A DNA stretch of 64,000 nt from Terrimonas sp964445775 (lineage in GTDB: Bacteria > Bacteroidota > Bacteroidia > Chitinophagales > Chitinophagaceae), in NCBI GenBank assembly GCA_964445775.1, contig CAYUMH010000007.1, positions 17,482-81,481 on the forward strand. Reading direction: 5' to 3'. Shown in pieces: positions 24,771 through 33,785 of this stretch. The notes beneath the pieces were generated by a model. It had not been told where the DNA came from. It did no database searches and saw nothing but the letters and a program-made list of their open reading frames with translations. Every line of letters begins with the position of its first letter. Position 1 is the stretch's first letter. Made by a program: the position numbers and the translations under genes.

Positions 24771-25862
24771 ATGAAAAAACACTCCTACCTGTTCCTGCTA
24801 TTGGCAGGTTTTTTTGTGCTTGTTACAAGCTGTACCAGAAATGACCTTGAACATTCTCCCCCAGAAACACCAGTAATTAAAGTTGCAAATGAATGGCTTA
24901 CAAGTCGTGTGAAAGAAGGGGAAACCGTAAGAAACGAAAGGGTTGAATTACTACGGCAAAGTATTCTACCTGCGCAAGCCTCCACAGAAACCCTGGAAGA
25001 TGGAGAAAAGTTGATTATCGTTCCTATTGCCGCTGGTTTCAAAATGAACACCAACCGTGATAAAAACGCTGATCATTACCTGCTTCTGTTTGAGAACAAA
25101 AACCAAGAAGTGTACAAAGGTAATATTGTGCAGTTTATTCCTTTAAATGGTCAACAAAGAAGTTTGCCTAAAAACACACTTAGCCGTTTATGGAACTGTG
25201 AAGATGTTAATGCAAATGGCAGCTTTACAATATTGACCATTTTTGATAAACATCTCTACGAGGTTGATTTTGAAAATGGTAAAAAAACAAGATATGCAGA
25301 AATGACAACGGAAAAAAAGGGCGGTAACAGTTTAGTTTTACATGACCGTTCTACCAGCGAGAATGACCCAGATTGTATTGATTATTATTTAGAAACCACA
25401 ACAACCTACACAGATGGAACAAAAGAAGTTACAACACAATATGTTGGTACTACATGTTATCCAGGTCAATGCGTTCCAGGTGAACAGTGTTCAGTAATTT
25501 TTAACCCTGACGGTGGAGGAAGCGCTCCTGATGATGAAGTGGAATCCTCAAAAAGCTTAATTTGGCATGTTTATAATCCTAGTGGTCCGCTTAATGCGAG
25601 TACACATGGGTACGGCGTGAACTCTCTTGAAACCGTAAAATATAAAAAAAATGCATCTGCTCCCCAAGGTGGTTACTTTACAAAAATACGTCATGATAAT
25701 TCTGAATGTAATATCTGGAATGCTTCATATATGGAAGACGAAAATAAAGTTAGTGCAAAGGAGCAAACAGCTACAAGTAGTGTAAAAGGCCACTATTTCC
25801 TAGAGGGTCGACGGTATGGTATAAATAATTCAAAATCCTGGCAACTTAGCGACGTCAAATAA
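24771..25862 (+). CDS. Lipoprotein of unknown function, 363 aa
   Basis: The signal peptide and lipobox are clear (FLLLAGFFVLVTSC, Cys21). The mature part has a helical N-terminal third, IIVPIAAGFKM, and a middle region with five cysteines (SRLWNCED, DPDCIDYY, TTCYPGQCVPGEQC), then a Ser/Gly-rich linker and a C-terminal segment with one Cys (NSECNIW). No known family is recognised. Codon use is more AT-rich than in the neighbours. It is followed after 2 bp by another lipoprotein gene, so the two form an operon. It begins after a 244-bp gap without recognised features. Confidence 0.8.
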   Translation: MKKHSYLFLLLAGFFVLVTSCTRNDLEHSPPETPVIKVANEWLTSRVKEGETVRNERVELLRQSILPAQASTETLEDGEKLIIVPIAAGFKMNTNRDKNADHYLLLFENKNQEVYKGNIVQFIPLNGQQRSLPKNTLSRLWNCEDVNANGSFTILTIFDKHLYEVDFENGKKTRYAEMTTEKKGGNSLVLHDRSTSENDPDCIDYYLETTTTYTDGTKEVTTQYVGTTCYPGQCVPGEQCSVIFNPDGGGSAPDDEVESSKSLIWHVYNPSGPLNASTHGYGVNSLETVKYKKNASAPQGGYFTKIRHDNSECNIWNASYMEDENKVSAKEQTATSSVKGHYFLEGRRYGINNSKSWQLSDVK

Positions 25863-25864
25863 AC

Positions 25865-26602
25865 ATGAAGTTATTAATCTCAATCAATATATGTTGCTGG
25901 CTCCTGTTTTCTTGTAGTTCACAGGGGCAGCAACATATTAACGCAGGTGTTGTTAAAAGTAATTTTGAACTTTTTTCTACTGCAGCTACACCTCCCTTTG
26001 TGTCCTCTTTTTTAATTTGGTATAGGGACAGTACTGCAATAATGGAGATAAAGACAGTAAGTTTTGATACGAAATACGGACAAGCTACTGTTAGGAAAGA
26101 TACTATTATGCATTATTTGTATATGGATTTGCGAACGATGTCGTTTTACCAGTACGGTACTTTTACAGATACGGCCCAATTACAAAAATCTTACTGGCAG
26201 CCAGATTCTTTATACATTGATGGCGGTTGGAATTTTTATTATGACAAAAATATTGTTATGATAGATAAGCCTGAACTCCTTCATGATACAACGATAAACA
26301 ATATTGACTACAAACGGATAAAATTTGTATCCTTGGAAAATCAGAAGCTTGGAGCTTATTCAATTGGCTATTTACGTTGTGACATAGGGAGATCAATATT
26401 TTCTAACGAAAAAATATATAGTGACAGTATTAATTGTTGCTTGATGAAAACAGAACATTTTCAAAATAAAACAAATATTAAAGGAGCAATGCAAGGCATT
26501 GAGTTCTTACGAGATTCCCTTAATACCGAAGAGATAAAGGTTTTTGATACCTGGGAACAGTATGCTAAAGAGCATCCTCCGAAAAAGAAAAAACTAAAAT
26601 GA
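25865..26602 (+). CDS. Lipoprotein of unknown function, 245 aa
   Basis: The leader MKLLISINICCWLLFSC ends in a lipobox (LFSC). The mature protein has features of an all-beta or mixed domain (YRDSTAIMEIKTVSF, LYIDGGWNFYYDKNIVMID) and ends in a lysine run (PPKKKKLK). No family recognised. It begins 2 bp after the stop of the 363-aa lipoprotein gene and ends at a strong terminator, so the two genes make a closed two-gene unit. AT-rich codon use as in its partner. Confidence 0.8.
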   Translation: MKLLISINICCWLLFSCSSQGQQHINAGVVKSNFELFSTAATPPFVSSFLIWYRDSTAIMEIKTVSFDTKYGQATVRKDTIMHYLYMDLRTMSFYQYGTFTDTAQLQKSYWQPDSLYIDGGWNFYYDKNIVMIDKPELLHDTTINNIDYKRIKFVSLENQKLGAYSIGYLRCDIGRSIFSNEKIYSDSINCCLMKTEHFQNKTNIKGAMQGIEFLRDSLNTEEIKVFDTWEQYAKEHPPKKKKLK

Positions 26603-26607
26603 AAAAT

Positions 26608-26628
26608 GGCGACTTCGGTCGCCTTTTT
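26608..26628 (+). terminator. Intrinsic terminator with UUCG tetraloop
   Basis: GGCGAC, loop TTCG, GTCGCC, then TTTTT; immediately after the lipoprotein pair. Confidence 0.95.
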
Positions 26629-26846
26629 CATATCATTTTTTATCTAAAACATCCTAACCTTAAAACGCTTTTTCCAAAACATTTTCCATCAATGGAGGGA
26701 AAAAGGTTTGGAAGATAGGAAAGTGGTCTAATAATGTATATATATTACCTGGCACTTTCTCCCCTGACTTCTCCCACTTCTTCCAGGTAAAGAAGAAATG
26801 GTTTGCCTTTAAAAGATATTTTAACAGCTGATGAATGCACTACAGC

Positions 26847-26890
26847 ACAAGTGTGCGACGCAAGAGACGATGCCCGGAGTTACTGTAGCC
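26847..26890 (+). repeat. Dispersed intergenic repeat, copy A4 (degenerate)
   Basis: ACAAGTGTGCGACGCAAGAG then ACGATGCCCGG and TTACTGTAGCC; resembles copies A3 and A5 (GCGTCGCAAGGGACGATGCC). Confidence 0.6.
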
Positions 26891-26945
26891 GGGGCCATAA
26901 AAAACATTAACGGGAAACAACACTAACACTCATTAGTTTTTTGAC

Positions 26946-26953
26946 TAAATTTG
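26946..26953 (+). promoter_or_regulatory. -7 promoter element before icmF-like gene
   Basis: TAAATTTG matches the TAnnTTTG consensus 24 bp before the ATG at 26978. Confidence 0.5.
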
Positions 26954-26977
26954 TAGCTTAACCAGATTGTTTAGTAC

Positions 26978-28387
26978 ATGTATAAAGTAAGGATTGTTAC
27001 TGCCGCCTCCCTGTTTGACGGGCACGATGCCGCCATTAATATTATGCGTCGTATTCTGCAGAGCTAGGGGGCCGAGATCATTCACCTGGGCCATAACCGC
27101 AGCGTACACGAAATTGTGGAATGTGCTATTGAGGAAGATGCACACGGCATTGCCATTACCAGCTACCAGGGCGGGCATGTGGAGTTTTTTAAGTACATGA
27201 GAGACCTGCTGACCCAAAACGGCTGCGGACATATAAAAATATTCGGCGGTGGCGGTGGTACCATTCTGCCGCAGGAAATTGACGAATTACACCATTATGG
27301 CATCACCAAGATATATAGTCCCGATGATGGCCGTAAAATGGGCCTGGAAGGCATGATACAGGATGTAATTGATGGCTGTACACCACCGGAATTTACCACG
27401 CCGGATAAAGCTGCAAAAAATACTTACTGGAGCGCCCCGGCGCAATGGGGTAATGAACTGCCACTGGGTGAAGCAAAAGATGTAAGAAAACTCGCCCGCG
27501 CCATTAGCTTAAGCGAACTAGGATTGGGTGATACAGATTATACAACTGTTACCGGAACGGCACCTGTGCTGGGTATTACCGGAACGGGCGGCGCCGGTAA
27601 ATCATCAGTAACCGATGAGTTTGTAAGACGTTACCTGCACAGCTTTACCGATAAGACCATTGCCGTTATTTCGGTAGACCCCTCCAAGAAAAAAACAGGT
27701 GGTGCCCTGCTGGGCGACCGCATACGCATGAACGCCATCTCCCACAGCCGTGCCTACATGCGCAGTATGGCCACCCGTGACGATAACACGGCCTTAAGCG
27801 GCTATGTACAGGAAGCCATTAATATTTGTAAAAATGCCGGTTATGACCTGGTGATATTAGAGAGTGCCGGTGTGGGCCAGAGTGATGCTTCCATACTGGA
27901 CCATTGCGACGTGAGCATGTATGTAATGACACCGGAGTATGGCGCGGCATCGCAGCTGGAAAAAATTAATATGCTGGACTATGCCGATGTAGTGTGTATT
28001 AATAAGTTTGACAAAGCCGGTGCATTGGATGCGTATAATGATGTATGCAAACAGTATAAACGCAACCACCAGTTATTTACAGCAAAGAATGAGGATATAC
28101 CGGTAATTGGCAGTATTGCCGCACAGTTTAATGATGCCGGGGTGAACAGCTTATTTGCTAAATTAATACAGGTGATCAAAGAAAAAACAGGTGCCGAGTT
28201 TGGCGCAGCCGTTGCTGAGCATAACGATAAAGAAACCACCAAAAGCCTGGTGATACCAGCCAAACGGGTACGCTATTTATCTGAAATTACCGATGCGGTA
28301 CGCGGGTATAATAAATGGGCAACAGAACAAAGTGACATTGCTACAAAATTATACCAGCTGCAGGGTACCATCGATATGTTAAGCTGA
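26978..28387 (+). pseudogene. IcmF-type mutase, B12-binding plus G-protein part, with in-frame TAG
   Basis: Translation from the ATG at 26978 gives MYKVRIVTAASLFDGHDAAI and continues as the B12-binding domain of isobutyryl-CoA mutase fusions (IcmF), but codon 30 is TAG (27065-27067), right after RRILQS and before GAEIIHLGHNRSV. Beyond it the frame stays open to 28387 and encodes the rest of the B12 domain (IFGGGGGTILPQEIDELH) and a MeaB-like GTPase with P-loop GTGGAGKS and NKFD. DGHDAA, which carries the cobalamin-ligand His, lies before the stop, so re-initiation at 27116 could not give a working B12 domain. This is a disrupted gene, a sequencing error, or a readthrough case. The downstream mutase gene is intact. 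Confidence 0.82.
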
Positions 28388-28473
28388 TGCTACAAGCACC
28401 GGGACATTGAATCATCAACATACAGTTCAAAAACATTAAAACCTTTCTGTAAAGGTTCGCGGAGATCAAACTT

Positions 28474-30432
28474 ATGTCATTAGAAGCTTTAAAAAATAAA
28501 CAACAGGAATTAGAAGCCAAGCTGGAGCCGGCTGTAAAAAAGCTATTGGAACAGTGGAAGGGGTTGCAGGAAAAATATAATAAAGATGTTTTTGAATACC
28601 AGGTAAGGGATAAGGTGATTAAGCAGGAATTAACCACTACTTCCCTGAGCGGTACCAAAATTAAAAAAGTGGTACTACCCCGTTATAAGGACTGGGGCGA
28701 TATTTTACAGTGGATGTTGCAGGAAAATGTTCCGGGAGAATTTCCTTACACTTCCGGTGTATTTGAACTAAAACGCCAGGGCGAAGACCCCACCCGTATG
28801 TTTGCCGGTGAAGGTGGCCCGGAGCGTACCAATAAACGTTTTCACTATGTAAGTAATGAGCAGCCGGCCAAACGTTTATCCACAGCGTTTGACAGTGTTA
28901 CCTTATATGGCGAAGACCCTGATCACCGACCCGATATTTATGGTAAAATTGGTAACAGTGGCGTGAGCATTGCCACGGTAGATGATGCCAAAAAGTTATA
29001 CAGCGGTTTTGATCTCTGCGATCCCAAAACATCCGTATCCATGACCATTAACGGCCCGGCACCCATGCTGCTGGCTTTTTTCATGAATGCGGCCATTGAC
29101 CAGCAATGCGAAAAATGGATTGCGGCTAATGGTAAAGAAGATTTGATAAAAGCCGCTTTTGAAAAAAAATATGCCCATTTACCCAAACCTACTTATTACA
29201 ACCCCTCTTCCCCCGAAAGGTTACCGGAAGGAAATAACGGATTAGGATTGACGTTACTTGGACTTAGTGGCGATGAAGTATTACCAGCCGACGTGTATAA
29301 TGAAATAAAAGCATCGGCCCTGGCACAGGTAAGGGGTACGGTGCAGGCCGATATTTTAAAGGAGGACCAGGCACAGAATACCTGTATCTTCTCTACCGAG
29401 TTTGCCCTGAAATTAATGGGTGATGTACAGGAGTATTTTATTGAACAGAAAGTACGTAATTTTTATAGTGTCAGCATCAGCGGTTATCATATTGCCGAAG
29501 CCGGCGCCAACCCTATTACCCAACTGGCCCTTACCCTGGCCAATGGCTTTACCTATGTAGAGTATTATTTACACCGGGGCATGCATATTGATGATTTTGC
29601 TCCCAACCTTTCGTTCTTCTTCAGCAATGGTATGGACCCTGAGTACAGTGTAATTGGCCGTGTGGCCCGCCGCATCTGGGCCAAAGCCATGAAGTATAAG
29701 TATAATGGTAACGACCGGTCGCAAAAATTAAAATACCATATTCAAACCAGCGGCCGCAGCCTACACGCCCAGGAAATTGATTTTAACGATATACGCACCA
29801 CCCTGCAGGCTTTGTATGCCATTTACGACAACTGTAATTCCTTACACACCAATGCCTACGACGAAGCCATTACCACGCCTACCGAAGAGAGTGTACGCCG
29901 TGCCATGGCCATACAGCTGATCATTAACCGCGAGTTTGGCGCGGCTAAAACGGAGAACTTTATGCAGGGCAGTTTTGCCATGGAAGAGTTGACCGACCTG
30001 GTAGAAGAAGCCGTGTTAACCGAGTTTGACCGCATTAATGAACGTGGTGGTGTGCTGGGCGCTATGGAAAGAATGTACCAGCGCAATAAGATACAGGAAG
30101 AAAGCCTGCATTATGAAATGCTGAAACATACCGGTGAATACCCGATAGTTGGGGTTAACACCTTCCTGAATAAAAAAGGCAGCCCAACTGTAATTCCAAC
30201 TGAAGTGATCCGCAGTACCAAAGAAGAAAAGGAGCAACAGATAGATAACCTGCATGCTTTTTATAAACGCAACGAAACAAAAAGCAAACAAGCCCTGGAA
30301 GATTTAAAAAAGGTAGCGGTACAAAACGGCAACCTGTTTACACAGTTAATGGAAACTGTAAAATACTGTTCATTGGGGCAGATAACCCATGCATTATATG
30401 AAGTGGGCGGGCAATACAGGCGAAATATGTAA
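28474..30432 (+). CDS. Acyl-CoA mutase, substrate-binding (large) domain of split IcmF
   Basis: The 652-aa protein matches the C-terminal mutase part of IcmF: ALPRYKDWGDIL-like start (VVLPRYKDWGDIL), PYTSGVF, MFAGEGGPERTNKRFHY, TAFDSVTLYGEDPDHRPDIYG, SVSMTINGPAP and ISGYHIAEAGANP. It isomerises branched and straight acyl-CoA (isobutyryl/butyryl or related) with coenzyme B12. In most IcmF proteins this domain is fused behind the B12 and GTPase domains; here it starts 86 bp after the upstream stop and in another frame, opening with a short coiled helix (SLEALKNKQQELEAK). It depends on the upstream product, which carries a nonsense codon, for B12. Confidence 0.93.
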   Translation: MSLEALKNKQQELEAKLEPAVKKLLEQWKGLQEKYNKDVFEYQVRDKVIKQELTTTSLSGTKIKKVVLPRYKDWGDILQWMLQENVPGEFPYTSGVFELKRQGEDPTRMFAGEGGPERTNKRFHYVSNEQPAKRLSTAFDSVTLYGEDPDHRPDIYGKIGNSGVSIATVDDAKKLYSGFDLCDPKTSVSMTINGPAPMLLAFFMNAAIDQQCEKWIAANGKEDLIKAAFEKKYAHLPKPTYYNPSSPERLPEGNNGLGLTLLGLSGDEVLPADVYNEIKASALAQVRGTVQADILKEDQAQNTCIFSTEFALKLMGDVQEYFIEQKVRNFYSVSISGYHIAEAGANPITQLALTLANGFTYVEYYLHRGMHIDDFAPNLSFFFSNGMDPEYSVIGRVARRIWAKAMKYKYNGNDRSQKLKYHIQTSGRSLHAQEIDFNDIRTTLQALYAIYDNCNSLHTNAYDEAITTPTEESVRRAMAIQLIINREFGAAKTENFMQGSFAMEELTDLVEEAVLTEFDRINERGGVLGAMERMYQRNKIQEESLHYEMLKHTGEYPIVGVNTFLNKKGSPTVIPTEVIRSTKEEKEQQIDNLHAFYKRNETKSKQALEDLKKVAVQNGNLFTQLMETVKYCSLGQITHALYEVGGQYRRNM

Positions 30433-30503
30433 GCGGGGCTGTCAGCTATAGTAATACTGTTCGGCTACATACCCGGCTGTACGCTATAACCCTTCACCTT
30501 GTT

Positions 30504-30541
30504 ACGGGTTGCCGCTTCCATCCGGCAGCCCGTCTTTTTTA
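30504..30541 (+). terminator. Intrinsic terminator after mutase gene
   Basis: ACGGGTTGCCG (30504-30514) pairs with CGGCAGCCCGT (30523-30533), eight-base loop, one G-U pair, then CTTTTTTT. Confidence 0.9.
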
Positions 30542-30620
30542 TCACTTTGTTAAGCAATGGGGCTTTCGTAACAAATAATTTTCCATTATTTTTATGGGTT
30601 CACCAACCACCCATTCCACC

Positions 30621-31316
30621 ATGAATAAAAAAGGTTTCATTGTACTTGTCGCCGCTGCTATTTTTAGTTTTACATTCACCAGTTGTTCCACTTCCAAACG
30701 GGTAGATAAAGGCATTAAAAAATACTATGCCAATACCATTCCCGAAAAAGTAAAGAACAACGATTATATCAGCTTTACGGTAGAGAATACTTTACCCGCC
30801 AATGAAATTTCCCAAACCCGCAAAACAAAGAACAAATTAATACCGGCTCTTTTTTACTGGAAATGGCGTACAGAAAATACATCTGTCATCAACAATATGA
30901 TGCCCATACAGTATTTTACCAGCAGTTTTATTACTGCCGCCAACAGCCGCAAATTAAAAGAGAAATTAAATGGCGGCACGGTTAACTTAACCATCAGGGA
31001 TAACCCGGCCAATTTTGTATATGTTATTGATGGCTGGATGGTTTTCCTGGTACTGGCCTATATTGGTGGCGAGAAAGTTGCCATTGAACCATCAAACAAT
31101 AATTTTTCTGTAAACTATACCATCAGCTATCCTTCCGGACAAACCAAACAGGGTACCTTAACCACGGCCAATATCAACCGCGAAAAAGCACCCCGCTATT
31201 TTCAGAATGTAAAAGGGTTTACCCGTGAGTATTTAGCCAGTTGCGATAATAATATAAAAGCGATGGCTAAGGACCTTGTAACCGATCTGCTTGCCCAGGT
31301 AAGTGAAACAGAATAA
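30621..31316 (+). CDS. Lipoprotein of unknown function, 231 aa
   Basis: The start at 30621 gives MNKKGFIVLVAAAIFSFTFTSC, a lipoprotein signal; a GTG/ATG nine codons upstream would put a polar stretch in front and is rejected. The mature part contains NNDYISFTVENTLPANEI, a hydrophobic stretch (FVYVIDGWMVFLVLAYIGG) that may be a membrane-associated helix, and a C-terminal amphipathic helix. No family recognised. It is a single-gene unit between two terminators. Confidence 0.75.
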   Translation: MNKKGFIVLVAAAIFSFTFTSCSTSKRVDKGIKKYYANTIPEKVKNNDYISFTVENTLPANEISQTRKTKNKLIPALFYWKWRTENTSVINNMMPIQYFTSSFITAANSRKLKEKLNGGTVNLTIRDNPANFVYVIDGWMVFLVLAYIGGEKVAIEPSNNNFSVNYTISYPSGQTKQGTLTTANINREKAPRYFQNVKGFTREYLASCDNNIKAMAKDLVTDLLAQVSETE

Positions 31317-31362
31317 TCCTCATCTGCCGCTATTCATATTCTTAAGAACAAGAGCTTCAAAT

Positions 31363-31405
31363 AAAAAAGCCTTTACTCATTTACTGAATAAAGGCTTTTC
31401 CTTTT
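31363..31405. terminator. Bidirectional terminator
   Basis: AAAAGCCTTTA (31365-31375) and TAAAGGCTTTT (31389-31399) with a 13-base loop separate the convergent lipoprotein and pgl genes; T-runs on both strands. Confidence 0.9.
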
Positions 31406-31417
31406 AAATAGTTATGT

Positions 31418-32131
31418 TTAAAAAGCAACGGCGGCTTCGTCTACCATCCATAAAGGATTGGTTTTAGGCTTAACACCCTGTACCGGGTAAACGGCTTTCG
31501 CTTTTTTAGCAAATACTGTTTTTAATACCGGTGCTTTGTTACTGCCTGCCACTAATAATACCACTTGTTTGGCCTTATTAATTAACGGGTAGGTAAAACT
31601 GATACGCCAGGTTTGTTTACTCTCTACCCATACTTCTTTTACCAGGCGTTTGTTCTCCTGTAATATATCGGTTCGGGGGAATAAGGAAGCAGTGTGGCCG
31701 TCATCGCCCATGCCTAACATCAGCCAGTCAAAAGCCGGTGTTTTACCACCAAAAAAAGCTTTAAGTGTTGTTTCGTATTGTTTAGCGCAATCTTTGGCAG
31801 GGCCTTTTACCGGTGTGGCAAAAATATTTTTTTTAGGTACCGGCACTTTACTTAACAGGCTATCCCAGGCCGTCTTATAATTGCTGTCCTTATCAGTTAA
31901 AGGCACAAAACGTTCATCGCTCCAGAAGAAGAAAACTTTTTTCCAATCCACGTTTTTGCTGAATGCCGGTGTGGCCAGTATTTCCAAAAAGGTTTTAGGT
32001 GTACTACCACCGGATAAGGCCACCACAAAACGCCCGTTCTTTTCAATAGCTTCCTGCGCATGCAGTACAAAGAAATGAGCTGCGGCTTCGCTTAACTTAT
32101 TGGCATCCGGCCATATCATTTTTGTGATCAT
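31418..32131 (-). CDS. pgl: 6-phosphogluconolactonase
   Basis: The 237-aa DevB/Pgl-type lactonase hydrolyses 6-phosphogluconolactone, the second step of the oxidative pentose phosphate pathway. Motifs: VVALSGGSTPKTF, FFWSDERFVPLTDKDSNY, and MLGMGDDGHTASLFP. Length is as in the family. It starts 3 bp after the stop of zwf and is the last gene of gnd-zwf-pgl. Cytoplasmic. Confidence 0.96.
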   Translation of the reverse strand: MITKMIWPDANKLSEAAAHFFVLHAQEAIEKNGRFVVALSGGSTPKTFLEILATPAFSKNVDWKKVFFFWSDERFVPLTDKDSNYKTAWDSLLSKVPVPKKNIFATPVKGPAKDCAKQYETTLKAFFGGKTPAFDWLMLGMGDDGHTASLFPRTDILQENKRLVKEVWVESKQTWRISFTYPLINKAKQVVLLVAGSNKAPVLKTVFAKKAKAVYPVQGVKPKTNPLWMVDEAAVAF

Positions 32132-32134
32132 GAT

Positions 32135-33670
32135 TTATTTTTTTGTTTTCTTTTTAACAGCAGGTTGTTTTGCTTCGGGTAATAAAATCCAGTCAAAACC
32201 ATCAGCCTTTATCAGTTCATCTGCTGCTTTTGGTCCCCAGCTACCAGCATTATAATTAGGAAATTTTTCTGCTGTGGCGGCCCAGTTATCAATTACCGGC
32301 ATTACTACTTTCCAGGCCTGTTCTACCTGGTCGGCACGCATAAATAAAGCGGCATCGCCTTCCAGTACATCCAGCAATAAAGTTTCGTATGCTTCCGGCA
32401 CAGCCGTATCATAGTTTTCATGATAGGTAAAGTCCATTTCCACGGGTTTGATCTTCATCTCTACTCCCGGCTCTTTGGCCTGGAATACCAGGGTGGTCTC
32501 CATTTCGGGCTGTATGCTAATGATCAGTTGGTTTGGTCTGCGATCGGGTATGGCATTCGGCTTAAACACACATAAAGGCACCTGTTTAAATTGGATAGCA
32601 ATTACCGATGACGCTTTTTGTAAACTTTTACCGGTACGCAAATAGAAAGGTACTCCCTGCCAGCGCCAGTTATCAATATATAATTTTAAAGCGGCGTAGG
32701 TTTCTACATCCGACTTAGGATTTACATTTTTCTCTTTACGGTAAGCCTGCTGGTGCTTGCCGTTTACTTTGCCTTCGCCGTATTGTCCCCTGATAGCGTT
32801 ACTTTCAATATTGTCTTTGTTAAAAGGGCGTACCGCTTTCAGCACATCCACTTTTTTATTACGGATCTCTTCCGCATCAGTGGTTACCGGCGGCTCCATA
32901 GCCGTTACACACAGTAACTGGAACAGGTGATTCTGTATCATATCACGCAGGGCTCCTGCCGTTTCGTAATAATTACCCCGGCTGCCTACACCAATATTTT
33001 CGGCCACGGTTATCTGTACATGTTCAATGTAATTATGGTTCCATAATGATTCAAAGAAGATGTTGGCAAAACGGAAAGCCATCAGGTTTTGTACGGTTTC
33101 CTTACCCAGGTAATGGTCAATACGGTAAATCTGTTTTTCCTTGAACTTAGCCAGCAACAATTTGTTCAGGTCTTTGGCACTTTGCAGGTCGCTGCCAAAA
33201 GGTTTTTCTACCACAATCCTGTCCAGGCTTACATTAGCGGCCAGGTCGTATTTGGAAAGCCCGATAGAAATATCATCAATGAATTTAGGCGATACCGAAT
33301 AGTAAAACAAACGTACGGCCCTGTTACGCCATTTTTTATCGTTGGCATCCAGGGTTTCGCCTAAACGGCGGAATGTATCGTCAGCTGTAAAATCGCCTTC
33401 AAAATAGTAAAGGTTTTGAGCAAAGGCCTTCCACTCTTTTGGCTTGGCCTTACCACTGCGGGAAAAAGTATTAATACCTTCCAGCATATAACTTTCGTAC
33501 CATTTTTCGTCCTGTTTTTCATAGTGTACACCATAGATGGCAAAGTTTTTTGGTAAAAACCCACCAATGTACAGGTTATAAAAAGCAGGAATCAGTTTAC
33601 GCCATGCCAGGTCGCCCTTACCACCAAAGATGACAATGTTAGCGGGTGGTGGATTTTTTATTCTGCTCAT
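32135..33670 (-). CDS. zwf: Glucose-6-phosphate 1-dehydrogenase
   Basis: The 511-aa enzyme oxidises glucose-6-phosphate to 6-phosphogluconolactone. The nucleotide-binding start is FGGKGDLAWRKLIPA (a variant of GASGDLA), the conserved VEKPFGSDL follows, and the catalytic signature is RIDHYLGKE. The C-terminal tail is lysine-rich (KQPAVKKKTKK). Middle gene of gnd-zwf-pgl; heptad array H8 lies in the 115-bp gap to gnd. Confidence 0.97.
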   Translation of the reverse strand: MSRIKNPPPANIVIFGGKGDLAWRKLIPAFYNLYIGGFLPKNFAIYGVHYEKQDEKWYESYMLEGINTFSRSGKAKPKEWKAFAQNLYYFEGDFTADDTFRRLGETLDANDKKWRNRAVRLFYYSVSPKFIDDISIGLSKYDLAANVSLDRIVVEKPFGSDLQSAKDLNKLLLAKFKEKQIYRIDHYLGKETVQNLMAFRFANIFFESLWNHNYIEHVQITVAENIGVGSRGNYYETAGALRDMIQNHLFQLLCVTAMEPPVTTDAEEIRNKKVDVLKAVRPFNKDNIESNAIRGQYGEGKVNGKHQQAYRKEKNVNPKSDVETYAALKLYIDNWRWQGVPFYLRTGKSLQKASSVIAIQFKQVPLCVFKPNAIPDRRPNQLIISIQPEMETTLVFQAKEPGVEMKIKPVEMDFTYHENYDTAVPEAYETLLLDVLEGDAALFMRADQVEQAWKVVMPVIDNWAATAEKFPNYNAGSWGPKAADELIKADGFDWILLPEAKQPAVKKKTKK

Positions 33671-33679
33671 ATATTCTAA

Positions 33680-33714
33680 TAATTAGTAATTAACGATTAA
33701 CAATTAATAATTGC
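33680..33714. repeat. Heptad array H8
   Basis: Five 7-bp units in register: taattag, taattaa, cgattaa, caattaa, taattgc; located just upstream of the zwf start within the gnd-zwf gap. Confidence 0.75.
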
Positions 33715-33785
33715 ACTTATTACAAGGATTATCAATAATCATATTAGCCGGCAAATAGACAATACAACTTGCTACCAGTAATGTT

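Larger units (their letters stand above)
26603..26977. other. 375-bp intergenic region
   Basis: It contains the terminator (26608-26628), repeat copy A4 (26847-26890) and a -7 element (26946-26953). Nothing recognisable lies in 26640-26845. Confidence 0.6.
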
